A stretch of DNA of 64,000 nucleotides from NCBI RefSeq assembly GCF_902859805.1, contig NZ_CADIKC010000007.1, positions 62,001 to 126,000 of the forward strand. The letters run 5' to 3'. The notes beneath the pieces were generated by a model. The model searched no databases and was not told the origin of the DNA. It saw only the letters and a list, made by a program, of their open reading frames with translations. Shown here one piece after another: positions 44,162 to 52,812 of the stretch (position 1 is its first letter; every line of letters begins with the position of its first letter). The stretch is from Paraburkholderia sediminicola. GTDB lineage: Bacteria; Pseudomonadota; Gammaproteobacteria; Burkholderiales; Burkholderiaceae. The position numbers were made by a program, and so were the translations under genes.

Positions 44162-45649
44162 ATGAGCCTCGCCATTCGCTTCGACGATATTCGCAAAGAC
44201 TTCGGGCCGGTGCGCGTGCTGCACGGGGTGAGCTTTGATCTGGCGCCGGGGCGTATCTACGGTTTGCTCGGCGAGAACGGCGCGGGCAAGTCGACGCTGA
44301 TGAAAATCCTCGCCGGCTACGAAACGGCGACTTCGGGCACCTTGCTGGTCGACGGCCACGCGCAGCACTTCATCGGTTCGCGCGACGCGGAAGCGGCCGG
44401 CATCGTGCTGATTCACCAGGAGTTCAATCTCGCCGAGCATCTGACAATCGCGCAGAACATGTATCTCGGCCATGAAAAAAAGCGCGGCTGGTTCGTCGAC
44501 GACGCGGCAATGCGCGCCGAGGCGGCACGTTTTCTGGCGCAGGTCGGTCTCGAGAAAGCGCCGGATACGAAAGTGCGCGAGTTGATCGTCGCGGAAAAGC
44601 AGATGGTGGAGATCGCCAAAGCGCTGTCGCGTCGCGCACGTTTGCTCATCATGGACGAACCGACCGCCACGCTCACACCGTCCGAAACAGAGCGTCTCTT
44701 CACGCTGATGGCGAAGCTGAAAGCCGACGGCGTGACGATCGTCTACATCTCGCACAAGCTCGACGAAGTGGAGCGCATCACCGACGAAGTGATCGTGATG
44801 CGCGACGGCCGCTTCGTCGCGCGCAGTGAAACCGCTGGACTTGCGCGGCAGCAGATGGCGAATCTGATGGTCGGGCGCGACGTGTCCGATATGTTCCCCG
44901 ACAAGATCACCGTGCCTGCCGACGCGCCGATCGCGTTAAAGGTAGAAGGCCTCGCCGTGCCGGACTGGGTCGAAGACCTGAGCTTCGACGTGCGCGCCGG
45001 CGAAGTGCTCGGTTTCGCGGGCCTCGTCGGCGCGGGCCGCACTGAAGCATTCGAAGCGCTCATCGGCCTGCGCAAACGCACGGCGGGCCGCATCGAGATC
45101 GCTGGCCGTCGCGCCGATCTGAAGAGCCCGCGCGACGCCATGCGCCACGGCATTACGTATCTAAGCGAGGACCGCAAAGGCAAAGGTCTGCATGTGAATC
45201 TGAGCTTGCAGGACAACGTCACGCTGATGACGCTCGAACGCTACGCGCATCCCTTGCTGGATATGAAAGCCGGGCGCGCGGCCTTGACCCAAGCCGTGCA
45301 CGATTTCGGCATTCGCACCGGCGATCTGTCGAGCCGCGCGCGCATGCTCTCCGGCGGCAATCAGCAGAAGCTCGCGCTCGCCAAGTTCCTGCAGCCTGAC
45401 CCGAACGTGATCGTGCTCGACGAGCCGACTCGCGGCGTCGACGTCGGCGCGAAACGCGACATCTATTTCCTGATCCATCGTCTTGCCGCGCAGGGCCGCG
45501 CGGTGATCGTCATTTCATCCGAACTGATCGAGCTGATTGGTTTGTGCCATCGCGTCGCCGTGATGCGCGCGGGACGCCTGCAAACCACGCTCACGCTCGA
45601 ACACCTGACCGAAGAGGAGTTGATCGCCCATGCGACCGGCACCCACTGA
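44162..45649 (+). CDS. Sugar ABC transporter ATP-binding protein (RbsA/YtfR type)
   Basis: A 495-residue tandem ABC ATPase. The first domain has GENGAGKSTLMKIL and LLIMDEPTATL; the second has the degenerate VGAGRTEAFEALIG, the signature LSGGNQQKLALAKFL and VIVLDEPTRGVDVG. This double-domain form energises CUT2-type monosaccharide importers. It is encoded between the LacI-type regulator and the permease, overlapping the permease gene by 20 bases. Confidence 0.94.
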   Translation: MSLAIRFDDIRKDFGPVRVLHGVSFDLAPGRIYGLLGENGAGKSTLMKILAGYETATSGTLLVDGHAQHFIGSRDAEAAGIVLIHQEFNLAEHLTIAQNMYLGHEKKRGWFVDDAAMRAEAARFLAQVGLEKAPDTKVRELIVAEKQMVEIAKALSRRARLLIMDEPTATLTPSETERLFTLMAKLKADGVTIVYISHKLDEVERITDEVIVMRDGRFVARSETAGLARQQMANLMVGRDVSDMFPDKITVPADAPIALKVEGLAVPDWVEDLSFDVRAGEVLGFAGLVGAGRTEAFEALIGLRKRTAGRIEIAGRRADLKSPRDAMRHGITYLSEDRKGKGLHVNLSLQDNVTLMTLERYAHPLLDMKAGRAALTQAVHDFGIRTGDLSSRARMLSGGNQQKLALAKFLQPDPNVIVLDEPTRGVDVGAKRDIYFLIHRLAAQGRAVIVISSELIELIGLCHRVAVMRAGRLQTTLTLEHLTEEELIAHATGTH

Positions 45650-46643
45650 AGCCGTCCAATCCGGCCGCGCGTTGCGCTTCGCGCATCGTTTGTATGCACT
45701 CGGGCCGCTGGTTGGGCTGATCCTGTTGTGCATCGTCGGCACGCTGCTCAACCGCGATTTCGCGACGCTCGACAACATGATGAATGTGCTCACACGCACT
45801 TCATTCATCGGCATCATTGCGGTCGGCATGACCTTCGTGATTATTTCGGGCGGCATCGATCTGTCCGTCGGGTCGATGGCGGCGCTGATCGCGGGCAGCA
45901 TGATCTGGCTGATGAACGGACTTGCTGCGGGTGTCGGCGGTCATACGTTCGCGCCCTTGCTGATTCTGACGCTCGGCATTGTGTTCGCGCTGGTGCTCGG
46001 CGGTTTGTTCGGCTGCGCGCACGGCCTGCTGATTACCAAAGGACGCATCGAGCCGTTCATCGTTACGTTGGGGACGTTGGGCATTTTTCGCGCGGTGTTG
46101 ACGTGGCTCGCGGATGGCGGCGCGCTGACGTTGGATAACTCGTTGTCCGATCTATACGGACCGGTTTACTACGCGAGCCTCTTTGGCGTGCCCGTCCCGA
46201 TCTGGGTGTTCCTGGTCGTCGCGGCGGGTGGCGCGTTGATTCTCAATCGCACGGCGTTTGGCCGCCATGTGCAGGCGATCGGCTCCAACGAACAGGTCGC
46301 GCGCTACGCGGCGATTCGCGTCGATACGGTGAAGATCGTGACGTACGTGTTGCTCGGTATCTGCGTTGGTGTTGCAACGGTTTTGTATGTGCCGCGGCTC
46401 GGCTCGGCTACGCCAACTACCGGTTTGCTGTGGGAACTCGAGGCGATTGCATCGGTGGTGGTGGGCGGTACTGCGCTGAAGGGTGGCGAAGGGCGCGTGG
46501 TCGGCACGGTGATCGGCGCGATCCTGCTTTCGGTGATCGCCAATATTCTGAATCTGACCAGCATCATCAGCGTGTATCTGAACGCGGCGGTGCAGGGCGT
46601 CGTGATTATCTTCGTCGCGTTTGTGCAGCGCGGACGGCGGTAG
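45630..46643 (+). CDS. Sugar ABC transporter permease (RbsC/YtfT type)
   Basis: A 337-residue inner-membrane permease with about eight to ten helices and the CUT2 family segments MTFVIISGGIDLSVGSMAAL, VTLGTLGIFRAVLTWLADGG and the EAA-like GGTALKGGEGRVVGTVIGA. It forms the channel for the sugar captured by the downstream binding protein. The start overlaps the ATPase gene, so translation is coupled. Confidence 0.94.
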   Translation: MRPAPTEAVQSGRALRFAHRLYALGPLVGLILLCIVGTLLNRDFATLDNMMNVLTRTSFIGIIAVGMTFVIISGGIDLSVGSMAALIAGSMIWLMNGLAAGVGGHTFAPLLILTLGIVFALVLGGLFGCAHGLLITKGRIEPFIVTLGTLGIFRAVLTWLADGGALTLDNSLSDLYGPVYYASLFGVPVPIWVFLVVAAGGALILNRTAFGRHVQAIGSNEQVARYAAIRVDTVKIVTYVLLGICVGVATVLYVPRLGSATPTTGLLWELEAIASVVVGGTALKGGEGRVVGTVIGAILLSVIANILNLTSIISVYLNAAVQGVVIIFVAFVQRGRR

Positions 46644-46726
46644 GTAGTGGGCGTTGAGCTTCAAGGAATACATCGGCAAGTTTGAGAATCGGGGCGCATG
46701 AACGCCTCACAATTGGAGACACAACC

Positions 46727-47689
46727 ATGAAGCAGGTCATTCGAGCGGTTGGCGCCGGCATGCTGGCGTTGGGGATACTAGGCACGGCAGGCGTTGCGCG
46801 TGCCGATGAAAAAGTCACGCTGGGCGTCGCGATTCCGACTGCCGACCACGGCTTTACGGGCGGCATTGTCTGGTGGGCGAACAAGGCGAAAACCGATCTG
46901 GAGAAAGCGCATCCCGATCTGAAGGTGATCGTGAAGACTGCAGCCGGCGCGCCCGAACAGGCGAATCAGTTGCAGGATCTGGTGACGGTGAACAAGATCA
47001 ACGCACTGGTGATTTTCCCGTTCGAATCGGCATCGCTCACGCAGCCGGTGGCTCAGGTGAAGAAGAAGGGCGTGTACGTAACGGTAGTGGATCGCGGTCT
47101 GACGGATACCAGTGCACAGGATGCGTACGTTGCGGGTGACAACACCGCATTCGGCAAGATCCCCGCCGAGTATCTGGCGAAAGCGCTCGACGGCAAGGGC
47201 GACATCGTCGCGCTGCGCGGCATTCCGACGACGCTCGACAACGAACGCTGGACCGCGTTTACGGGCGTACTGAAGGCGTATCCGAACATCAAGATCCTCG
47301 ACGGTAAGTACGCGAACTGGAATCGCGACGACGCCTTCAAGGTGATGCAGGACTATCTCACGCGCTTCAAGCACATCGACGCGGTCTGGGCGGCGGACGA
47401 CGACATGGCCGTTGGCGTCATCAAGGCGATCGAGCAGGCCAAGCGTACCGACATCAAGATCGTGTTCGGCGGCGCGGGTTCGAAGGGTATGGTGAAGAAC
47501 GTGATGGATGGCGCACCGATGATCAAGGCCGATGTCTCGTACTCGCCGAAATTCATCTACGACGCGATCAAGCTCACCGCGGAAGCGCGTCTGAAGGGCG
47601 ACAAACTGCCGCCGACCACGATCATTCCGTCGGTGCTGATCACGAAGGAAAACGCGCAGCAGTTCTATTTTCCTGACTCGCCGTTCTGA
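46727..47689 (+). CDS. Sugar ABC transporter substrate-binding protein
   Basis: A 320-residue periplasmic sugar receptor of the RbsB/YtfQ class. A signal peptide ends GVARA, then KVTLGVAIPTADHGFTGGIV, LVIFPFESASLTQPV, YVAGDNTAFGK and VWAADDDMAVGVIKAI. Aromatic and polar residues in these loops normally stack on and hydrogen-bond a pyranose. ATG 46727 is preceded by TTGGAG 9 bases upstream. The bound sugar cannot be deduced from sequence. Confidence 0.92.
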   Translation: MKQVIRAVGAGMLALGILGTAGVARADEKVTLGVAIPTADHGFTGGIVWWANKAKTDLEKAHPDLKVIVKTAAGAPEQANQLQDLVTVNKINALVIFPFESASLTQPVAQVKKKGVYVTVVDRGLTDTSAQDAYVAGDNTAFGKIPAEYLAKALDGKGDIVALRGIPTTLDNERWTAFTGVLKAYPNIKILDGKYANWNRDDAFKVMQDYLTRFKHIDAVWAADDDMAVGVIKAIEQAKRTDIKIVFGGAGSKGMVKNVMDGAPMIKADVSYSPKFIYDAIKLTAEARLKGDKLPPTTIIPSVLITKENAQQFYFPDSPF

Positions 47690-47768
47690 TCCTGGGCATC
47701 CGGCGCGCGCTTGCCATGTCTCTGCCGTAGAGGCGTGACAGGCGCGCCATAGTTCGAGGAACCGTACG

Positions 47769-48818
47769 ATGAAAACCATCAAAGGGCCGGCGATCTTTCT
47801 CGCTCAATTCATGGGCGACGAGGTGCCGTTCGACAATTTCGCGCATCTGGCGGGTTGGGCCGCGAGTCTCGGCTTCAAGGGAATTCAGGTGCCGTGTGAT
47901 GCGCGTCTGATCGATCTCGAGCAGGCGGCCGCGAGCCAGACGTATTGCGACGAGCTGCGCGAGGCTGCGGAAGACGCAGGCGTGTCGATCACCGAACTGT
48001 CGACACATCTGCAAGGGCAACTGGTGGCCGTGCATCCGGCCTATGACGTGTTGTTCGACGGCTTTGCCGCGCAGCACGTGCGTGGCAATCCGGCTGCGCG
48101 CACGAAGTGGGCAGTCGAGCAGATGAAGCTCGCCGCGAAGGCTTCGCAGCGTTTGGGTCTCGATACGCATGTGTCGTTTTCCGGCGCACTGGCGTGGCCG
48201 TATCTGTACCCGTGGCCGCAGCGTCCCGCAGGTTTGATAGAAGCCGCTTTCGAGGAACTTGCGCGCCGCTGGACGCCGATTCTCGATGCGTTCGACGAAG
48301 CCGGTGTGAACGTGTGCTACGAATTGCACCCGGGCGAGGACCTGCACGACGGGGTAACCTTCGAGCGCTTTCTTGACGCAGTGAAGCAACACCCGCGCGC
48401 GAAAATCCTCTACGACCCGAGCCATTTCGTTTTGCAGCAACTCGACTACCTTGCGTTCATCGACATCTATCACGAGCGCATCAAGGCATTCCATGTGAAG
48501 GATGCGGAGTTTCGTCCGAACGGCAAGCAAGGTGTGTATGGCGGCTATAGCGGCTGGGTCGAACGTGCGGGGCGTTTCCGGTCGCTTGGCGACGGGCAGA
48601 TCGATTTCGGCGCGATCTTTTCGAAGATGGCGCAATACGATTTTCCGGGCTGGGCAGTCCTGGAATGGGAGTGCGCGCTAAAGCATCCTCAGGACGGCGC
48701 GCGCGAAGGTGCGGAGTTCATTCGCCGCCACATCATTCGCGTGGCCGATCATGCGTTCGATGATTTCGCAGGCAGTGGCGTGGATGCAGCGCAGCTAAAA
48801 CGCCTGCTTGGTATTTGA
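47769..48818 (+). CDS. TIM-barrel sugar (phosphate) isomerase/epimerase
   Basis: A 349-residue member of the xylose-isomerase-like AP-endonuclease-2 superfamily. Metal-site segments are VCYELHPGEDLHDG, ILYDPSHFVLQQLDY, IKAFHVKDAEFRP and WAVLEWECALKHP, where the Glu, Asp and His ligands of the barrel fall. Such enzymes isomerise or epimerise ketoses or act on 3-keto sugars. It overlaps no neighbour but lies between the importer genes and the dehydrogenase gene, and should act early in breakdown of the imported sugar. Confidence 0.88.
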   Translation: MKTIKGPAIFLAQFMGDEVPFDNFAHLAGWAASLGFKGIQVPCDARLIDLEQAAASQTYCDELREAAEDAGVSITELSTHLQGQLVAVHPAYDVLFDGFAAQHVRGNPAARTKWAVEQMKLAAKASQRLGLDTHVSFSGALAWPYLYPWPQRPAGLIEAAFEELARRWTPILDAFDEAGVNVCYELHPGEDLHDGVTFERFLDAVKQHPRAKILYDPSHFVLQQLDYLAFIDIYHERIKAFHVKDAEFRPNGKQGVYGGYSGWVERAGRFRSLGDGQIDFGAIFSKMAQYDFPGWAVLEWECALKHPQDGAREGAEFIRRHIIRVADHAFDDFAGSGVDAAQLKRLLGI

Positions 48819-48880
48819 CGGTTTTCTGCAGGCGAGCTAACCGTGAGGCGGTTGAAGCGGATCGCAAAGGAGCGAGTGCG

Positions 48881-50032
48881 ATGGCACAAAGAAGACTCAA
48901 GCTCGGCATGGTCGGCGGCGGGCAGGGCGCATTTATCGGCGCAGTGCATCGGATCGCGGCGCGGCTCGACGACCGGTTCGAACTGGTAGCGGGCGCGTTG
49001 TCGTCCGATCCGCAGCGCGCGCAGGCGAGCGCCGCTGAGGCCGGCATCGCGCGCAGCTATACAGACTGGCGCGAGATGGCGCGCGCCGAAGCCGCTCGCG
49101 ACGACGGTATCGACGCAGTCGCGATCGTCACACCGAATCATCTGCATGCGCCGGTGGCGACGGCTTTTCTCGAAGCGGGCATTCACGTGGTGTGCGACAA
49201 ACCGCTGGCGATTTCGTTGGCGGAAGGCGAGGCGCTCGCGAAGCTCGCGCGCAAGAAGAACAAACTATTCGCGTTGACGCACACGTATTCCGGTTATCCG
49301 ATGGTGCGCCATGCGCGCGAGCTCGTCGAACAGGGCGAGCTCGGCGAAATACGCGTGGTGCAGGTCGAATACGCGCAAGACTGGCTGGCTGAACCGATAG
49401 AAACGAGCGGTACGAACAAGCAGGCGGGCTGGCGCACGGATCCTTCTTTGGCGGGACCCGCCGGCTGCCTCGGCGATATCGGCACGCATGCGTATCACCT
49501 CGCTGCCTTTATCACGGGGATGACGCCGTCGTCGCTATCGGCCGAATTGCATACCTTTGTGCCGGGACGTCGTATCGACGACCACGTGCAGGCGATGCTG
49601 CGCTATCCGAACGGCGCGCGCGGCATGCTGTGGGCGAGTCAGGTGGCGAGCGGCGCGGAGAATGCGCTGCGTCTGCGGGTGTACGGAACGAAAGCGAATC
49701 TCGCCTTCGATCAGGAGAATCCGAACGAACTATGGTTCACGCCGCTCGGTGGGTCGGCTGAGCGACTGACGCGCGGACGGGTGAAAAGTGCGATCGCGGC
49801 GCATGCGACGCGTGTGCCACAAGGGCATCCTGAGGGTTATCTGGAAGCGTTCGCGCAGTTGTACAAGGACGCGGCGTTACAGATCGAAGCGTTGAATGCA
49901 GGTCAACCGTTGCCCGCTGAAAGCCTGTTGCTCACAACAGTGGATGATGGTGTGGCGGGTCTGCGTTTTATCGATGCAGTGTTGGCAAGCAGCGCGGTGG
50001 ACGGTGAGTGGTACGAGATCGGAAACGGCTGA
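48881..50032 (+). CDS. Gfo/Idh/MocA-family sugar dehydrogenase
   Basis: A 383-residue NAD(P)-dependent oxidoreductase. The Rossmann start is LKLGMVGGGQGAFIGAVHR, with VTPNHLHAPVA, the EKP-like catalytic segment CDKPLAIS (Lys present, Asp replacing the usual Glu) and GGCLGDIGTHAY-type sequence (PAGCLGDIGTHAYHLA) with the catalytic Asp/His. ATG 48881 follows AAGGAG at good spacing. With the TIM-barrel isomerase it fits known routes that oxidise a sugar at C2 or C3 before cleavage, such as inositol or 3-keto-glycoside pathways. The substrate is unknown. Confidence 0.88.
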   Translation: MAQRRLKLGMVGGGQGAFIGAVHRIAARLDDRFELVAGALSSDPQRAQASAAEAGIARSYTDWREMARAEAARDDGIDAVAIVTPNHLHAPVATAFLEAGIHVVCDKPLAISLAEGEALAKLARKKNKLFALTHTYSGYPMVRHARELVEQGELGEIRVVQVEYAQDWLAEPIETSGTNKQAGWRTDPSLAGPAGCLGDIGTHAYHLAAFITGMTPSSLSAELHTFVPGRRIDDHVQAMLRYPNGARGMLWASQVASGAENALRLRVYGTKANLAFDQENPNELWFTPLGGSAERLTRGRVKSAIAAHATRVPQGHPEGYLEAFAQLYKDAALQIEALNAGQPLPAESLLLTTVDDGVAGLRFIDAVLASSAVDGEWYEIGNG

Positions 50033-50110
50033 GCGCAATGACCGGGCTTACCTCCGCCGCGGGTAAAAACCCTGCCTTGGCGCCGCACGCACGCCCCCTC
50101 AGTAACGTCT

Positions 50111-50371
50111 TCAACCGCCCTTGCTCTTCTTGATCTGCTCTTCAAAAGCAATATCGAGCTTGCTCGCCTTGCGCGGCTTCGGCGGTCCGAAACCATCGAC
50201 GAATTTGACGAAATCGTCGAGCGTCAGCGGATCGGAGACTTTCTTGTCGGTGCCGCTCGATTTGTCGACCAGATAGAACAGGCCGCCGGACAGGCTGATT
50301 GCCGCGAACTGCGGATTGCCGCTGCGGGTTTTCAGCCGCTCGACGGCGTGGATGGCTCGGGTGGTGCGCAT
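50111..50371 (-). CDS. Small hypothetical protein, likely conserved
   Basis: An 86-residue soluble protein with a compact beta-like middle (PQFAAISLSGGLFYLVDKSS) and a charged, Lys-rich C-terminus (DIAFEEQIKKSKGG). Composition and codon use look like a real gene. No known domain is recognised. It lies alone between the sugar operon and a leftward binding-protein gene. Confidence 0.7.
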   Translation of the reverse strand: MRTTRAIHAVERLKTRSGNPQFAAISLSGGLFYLVDKSSGTDKKVSDPLTLDDFVKFVDGFGPPKPRKASKLDIAFEEQIKKSKGG

Positions 50372-50457
50372 GATATGGGACGGCTGGTCGGGGAAAGACT
50401 TCTACTGTAGCAACTTCGCGCGCAAGCATGCTACACGCAGCTTGCGCGGTGCCGTGC

Positions 50458-51618
50458 TCACTGACTCAAGTAAACGAACTTCCCATTCTTGATGATGCCC
50501 ATCACGCTCGCGCGCTGATCCAGCCCAACGTGATCCTTCGGGCTCGTATTGACCACGCCGTTCGGCACGACCAGCTCATGCGCATGCTCAAGTTCGTCAC
50601 GCAATGCGGTGCGGAAAGCCGGCGTGCCCGGCTGCGCCGTCTTCAACGCGCGCGCAACGGCATCCTGCAAACGCGGGTACACCCCCGCCGCATCGCCCGC
50701 AAATTGGGTCACGCTGCCCGGGCCGTACTTCGCTTCGTATTCGTTGGTGAATGCGAGCGCCGCCTTCTTCGCCGGATGATCGGCCGGCAATGTGCGCGCC
50801 ACCACGACCGGCTGCGTCGGAAACAGCGTGCCTTCCACGTCCTTGCCGCCCAGTTTGATGAACTCAGGCGTGGCGATGCCGTGCGTCTGATAGATCGGGC
50901 CTTTGAAGCCGCGTTCGATCAGCGTGCGTTGCGGCAGCACGGTCGGCGTGCCGGCCCCGGCAATCAGGATCGCGTCAGGTTTGGCGGCCATCAGCTTGAG
51001 GATCTGGCCGGTGACGCTGGCGTCGGTGCGGTTATAGCGCTCGGTGGCCACCAGTTGGATATGACGCAAGGCCGCGAACTTGCTGAACTCGTTGAGCCAG
51101 CTCTCGCCGTAGCCGTCCGCGAAACCGATGAAGCCCACCGTCTTCACGTTGTGGTTCGACATGTAGCGCGTCATCACGTCGGCCATCGCGCTATCGGTTT
51201 GCGCCATCTTGTAGGCCCACACCTTCTTGCCTTCCTGCGGTTCGACCACGCTCGCCGAGCCGATCAGCGTGATCATCGGCGTCTGGCTTTCCGCGACCGG
51301 ATCGAGTGCGGCCATTGCCGCCGGCGTGATATTCGGGCCGACGATCACGTCGACGTGGTCTTCATTGATCAGCTTGCGGATGTTGCGCACCGCCGCGCCC
51401 GGGTCCGAAGCGTCGTCGAGGAAGATGTAGTCCGCTTTCTGGCCGGCAATCGTGGCCGGCCACATCAGCATCGCGTTCTTGCTCGTGATGCCGATCACGG
51501 CCGCGGGGCCGGTGCTCGACAGGTCGATGCCGACCTTGATGTCGGCTTGTGCTGCGGTAGCGAGCAGGAGCGCGCCGAGAGCGGCGAGGCCGCTGATCTT
51601 TTTCTTATACGACTTCAT
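50458..51618 (-). CDS. Leu/Ile/Val-type ABC transporter substrate-binding protein
   Basis: A 386-residue periplasmic receptor of the LivJ/LivK family. A signal peptide ends ATAAQA, then DIKVGIDLSSTGPAAVIGIT, VDVIVGPNITPAAMAAL, VGFIGFADGYGESWLNEF and TQFAGDAAGVYPRLQDAV. Ligands in the family range from branched-chain amino acids to aromatic acids and amides. No permease or ATPase gene is next to it, so it may feed a distant transporter. It ends a leftward stretch 33 bases from cysB. Confidence 0.9.
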   Translation of the reverse strand: MKSYKKKISGLAALGALLLATAAQADIKVGIDLSSTGPAAVIGITSKNAMLMWPATIAGQKADYIFLDDASDPGAAVRNIRKLINEDHVDVIVGPNITPAAMAALDPVAESQTPMITLIGSASVVEPQEGKKVWAYKMAQTDSAMADVMTRYMSNHNVKTVGFIGFADGYGESWLNEFSKFAALRHIQLVATERYNRTDASVTGQILKLMAAKPDAILIAGAGTPTVLPQRTLIERGFKGPIYQTHGIATPEFIKLGGKDVEGTLFPTQPVVVARTLPADHPAKKAALAFTNEYEAKYGPGSVTQFAGDAAGVYPRLQDAVARALKTAQPGTPAFRTALRDELEHAHELVVPNGVVNTSPKDHVGLDQRASVMGIIKNGKFVYLSQ

Positions 51619-51651
51619 CGAGGGGTCTCCGTAGCGGGAAGCGTGGTGATG

Positions 51652-52593
51652 TCAAAGTTCGTAGGTTTCGTGTTCGCCTTTGAGCGCCTGTTCGATCAGC
51701 TTGCGGTTCATGCTCGGCGACAGCAGTTCGACGAGCGTATACACATAGCTGCGCAGATAGGCGCCCTGTTTCAGCGCGACCCGCGTCACATTGCTGCCGA
51801 ACAGGTGGCCGACCGGCATCGCGCGCAAATGGCGGTCGCGCTCGGCGTTGAACGCGATATCCGCCATGATGCCGACGCCCAGGCCCAGTTCGACGTAGGT
51901 CTTGATCACGTCGGCGTCGATCGCCTCCAGCACGATGTCCGGATGCAGCCCGCGCAGGCGGAACGCCTCGTTGATCTTGGTGCGGCCGGCGAAGGCGTTG
52001 TCGTACGTAATCAGCGGATATTGGGTCAGATCATCCAGCGACAAAAGTTTGCGGTCGAGCAGCGGATGATCCGGCTGCATCACGGCGACGTGGTGCCACT
52101 GGAAGCAGGGCAGCGAGACCAGCTCCTTATAGTTAGCGATCGCTTCGGTGGCGATGCAGAGGTCGGCCTGGTCGTGGATCACCATTTCGGCCACCTGGGT
52201 CGGGCTGCCTTGCAGAATCGAAAGGTGAACTTTCGGGAAGCGCTTCTTGAATTCGGCGATCGCGGCCGGAAGTGAGTAGCGCGCCTGGGTGTGGGTGGCG
52301 GCGATCACCAGGTTGCCCTGATCCTGGGCTGCGTAATCTTTACCGACTCGCTTGAGGCTCTCCACCTCCTGCAGAATCTTCTCAACCGACTGAAGAATGA
52401 TGCGCCCCGGCTCGGTCAGCGAGCGCACGCGCTTGCCATGTCGTGTGAAGATTTCAACGCCCAGCTCGTCTTCCAGCTCGATGATCGCCTTGGAGACGCC
52501 CGGCTGGCTTGTAAACAGGGCTTTGGCCGCTTCGGTCAGGTTGAAATTCTGCCGCACAGCCTCGCGGACGAAGCGGAATTGATGCAGGTTCAT
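51652..52593 (-). CDS. cysB: CysB-type LysR-family regulator of sulfur assimilation
   Basis: A 313-residue LysR regulator. The N-terminal winged helix is MNLHQFRFVREAVRQNFNLT, ending FTSQPGVSKAIIELEDELG. The effector domain has CysB-typical THTQARYSLPAAIAEFKKRF, ILQGSPTQVAEMVI and EAIDADVIKTYVELGLGVGI. CysB senses O-acetylserine and activates sulfate-reduction genes. It is transcribed away from cysI across a 219-base A+T-rich region, the expected arrangement for direct control. Burkholderia also carry the related SsuR, which cannot be fully excluded, but location favours CysB. Confidence 0.92.
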   Translation of the reverse strand: MNLHQFRFVREAVRQNFNLTEAAKALFTSQPGVSKAIIELEDELGVEIFTRHGKRVRSLTEPGRIILQSVEKILQEVESLKRVGKDYAAQDQGNLVIAATHTQARYSLPAAIAEFKKRFPKVHLSILQGSPTQVAEMVIHDQADLCIATEAIANYKELVSLPCFQWHHVAVMQPDHPLLDRKLLSLDDLTQYPLITYDNAFAGRTKINEAFRLRGLHPDIVLEAIDADVIKTYVELGLGVGIMADIAFNAERDRHLRAMPVGHLFGSNVTRVALKQGAYLRSYVYTLVELLSPSMNRKLIEQALKGEHETYEL

Positions 52594-52812
52594 ATATAAC
52601 CTCTCCGCATATCAAAAGAATTTTTTAGTCGTTTGAAATATAAGGCGAGTTTATTACGATCTGTCCATCTTTTTCAATATGGATATCTGTATTTGTCATA
52701 AGCAAATGAGAGATGGGTCTAAACCCTGACTCGGCTGGACTGACAAATAGAGATATCCGGAGCGCGGCAGAACCGGACTGCCACGTGTAACGCAAAAAAT
52801 TGGGGTCCCCGA
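52594..52812. promoter_or_regulatory. cysB-cysI divergent control region
   Basis: 219 bases, notably richer in A and T than their surroundings (for example TTTTTCAATATGGATATCTG and ATTTGTCATAAGC). They separate the divergent cysB and cysI genes and must hold both promoters and, probably, CysB sites, whose loose consensus does not allow exact placement by eye. Confidence 0.55.

Noticed and set aside
50428..52275. 615-codon plus-strand open frame
   Set aside because: It is antisense to the LivK-type binding protein and cysB, is rich in Arg/His typical of shadow frames, and has no domain pattern.
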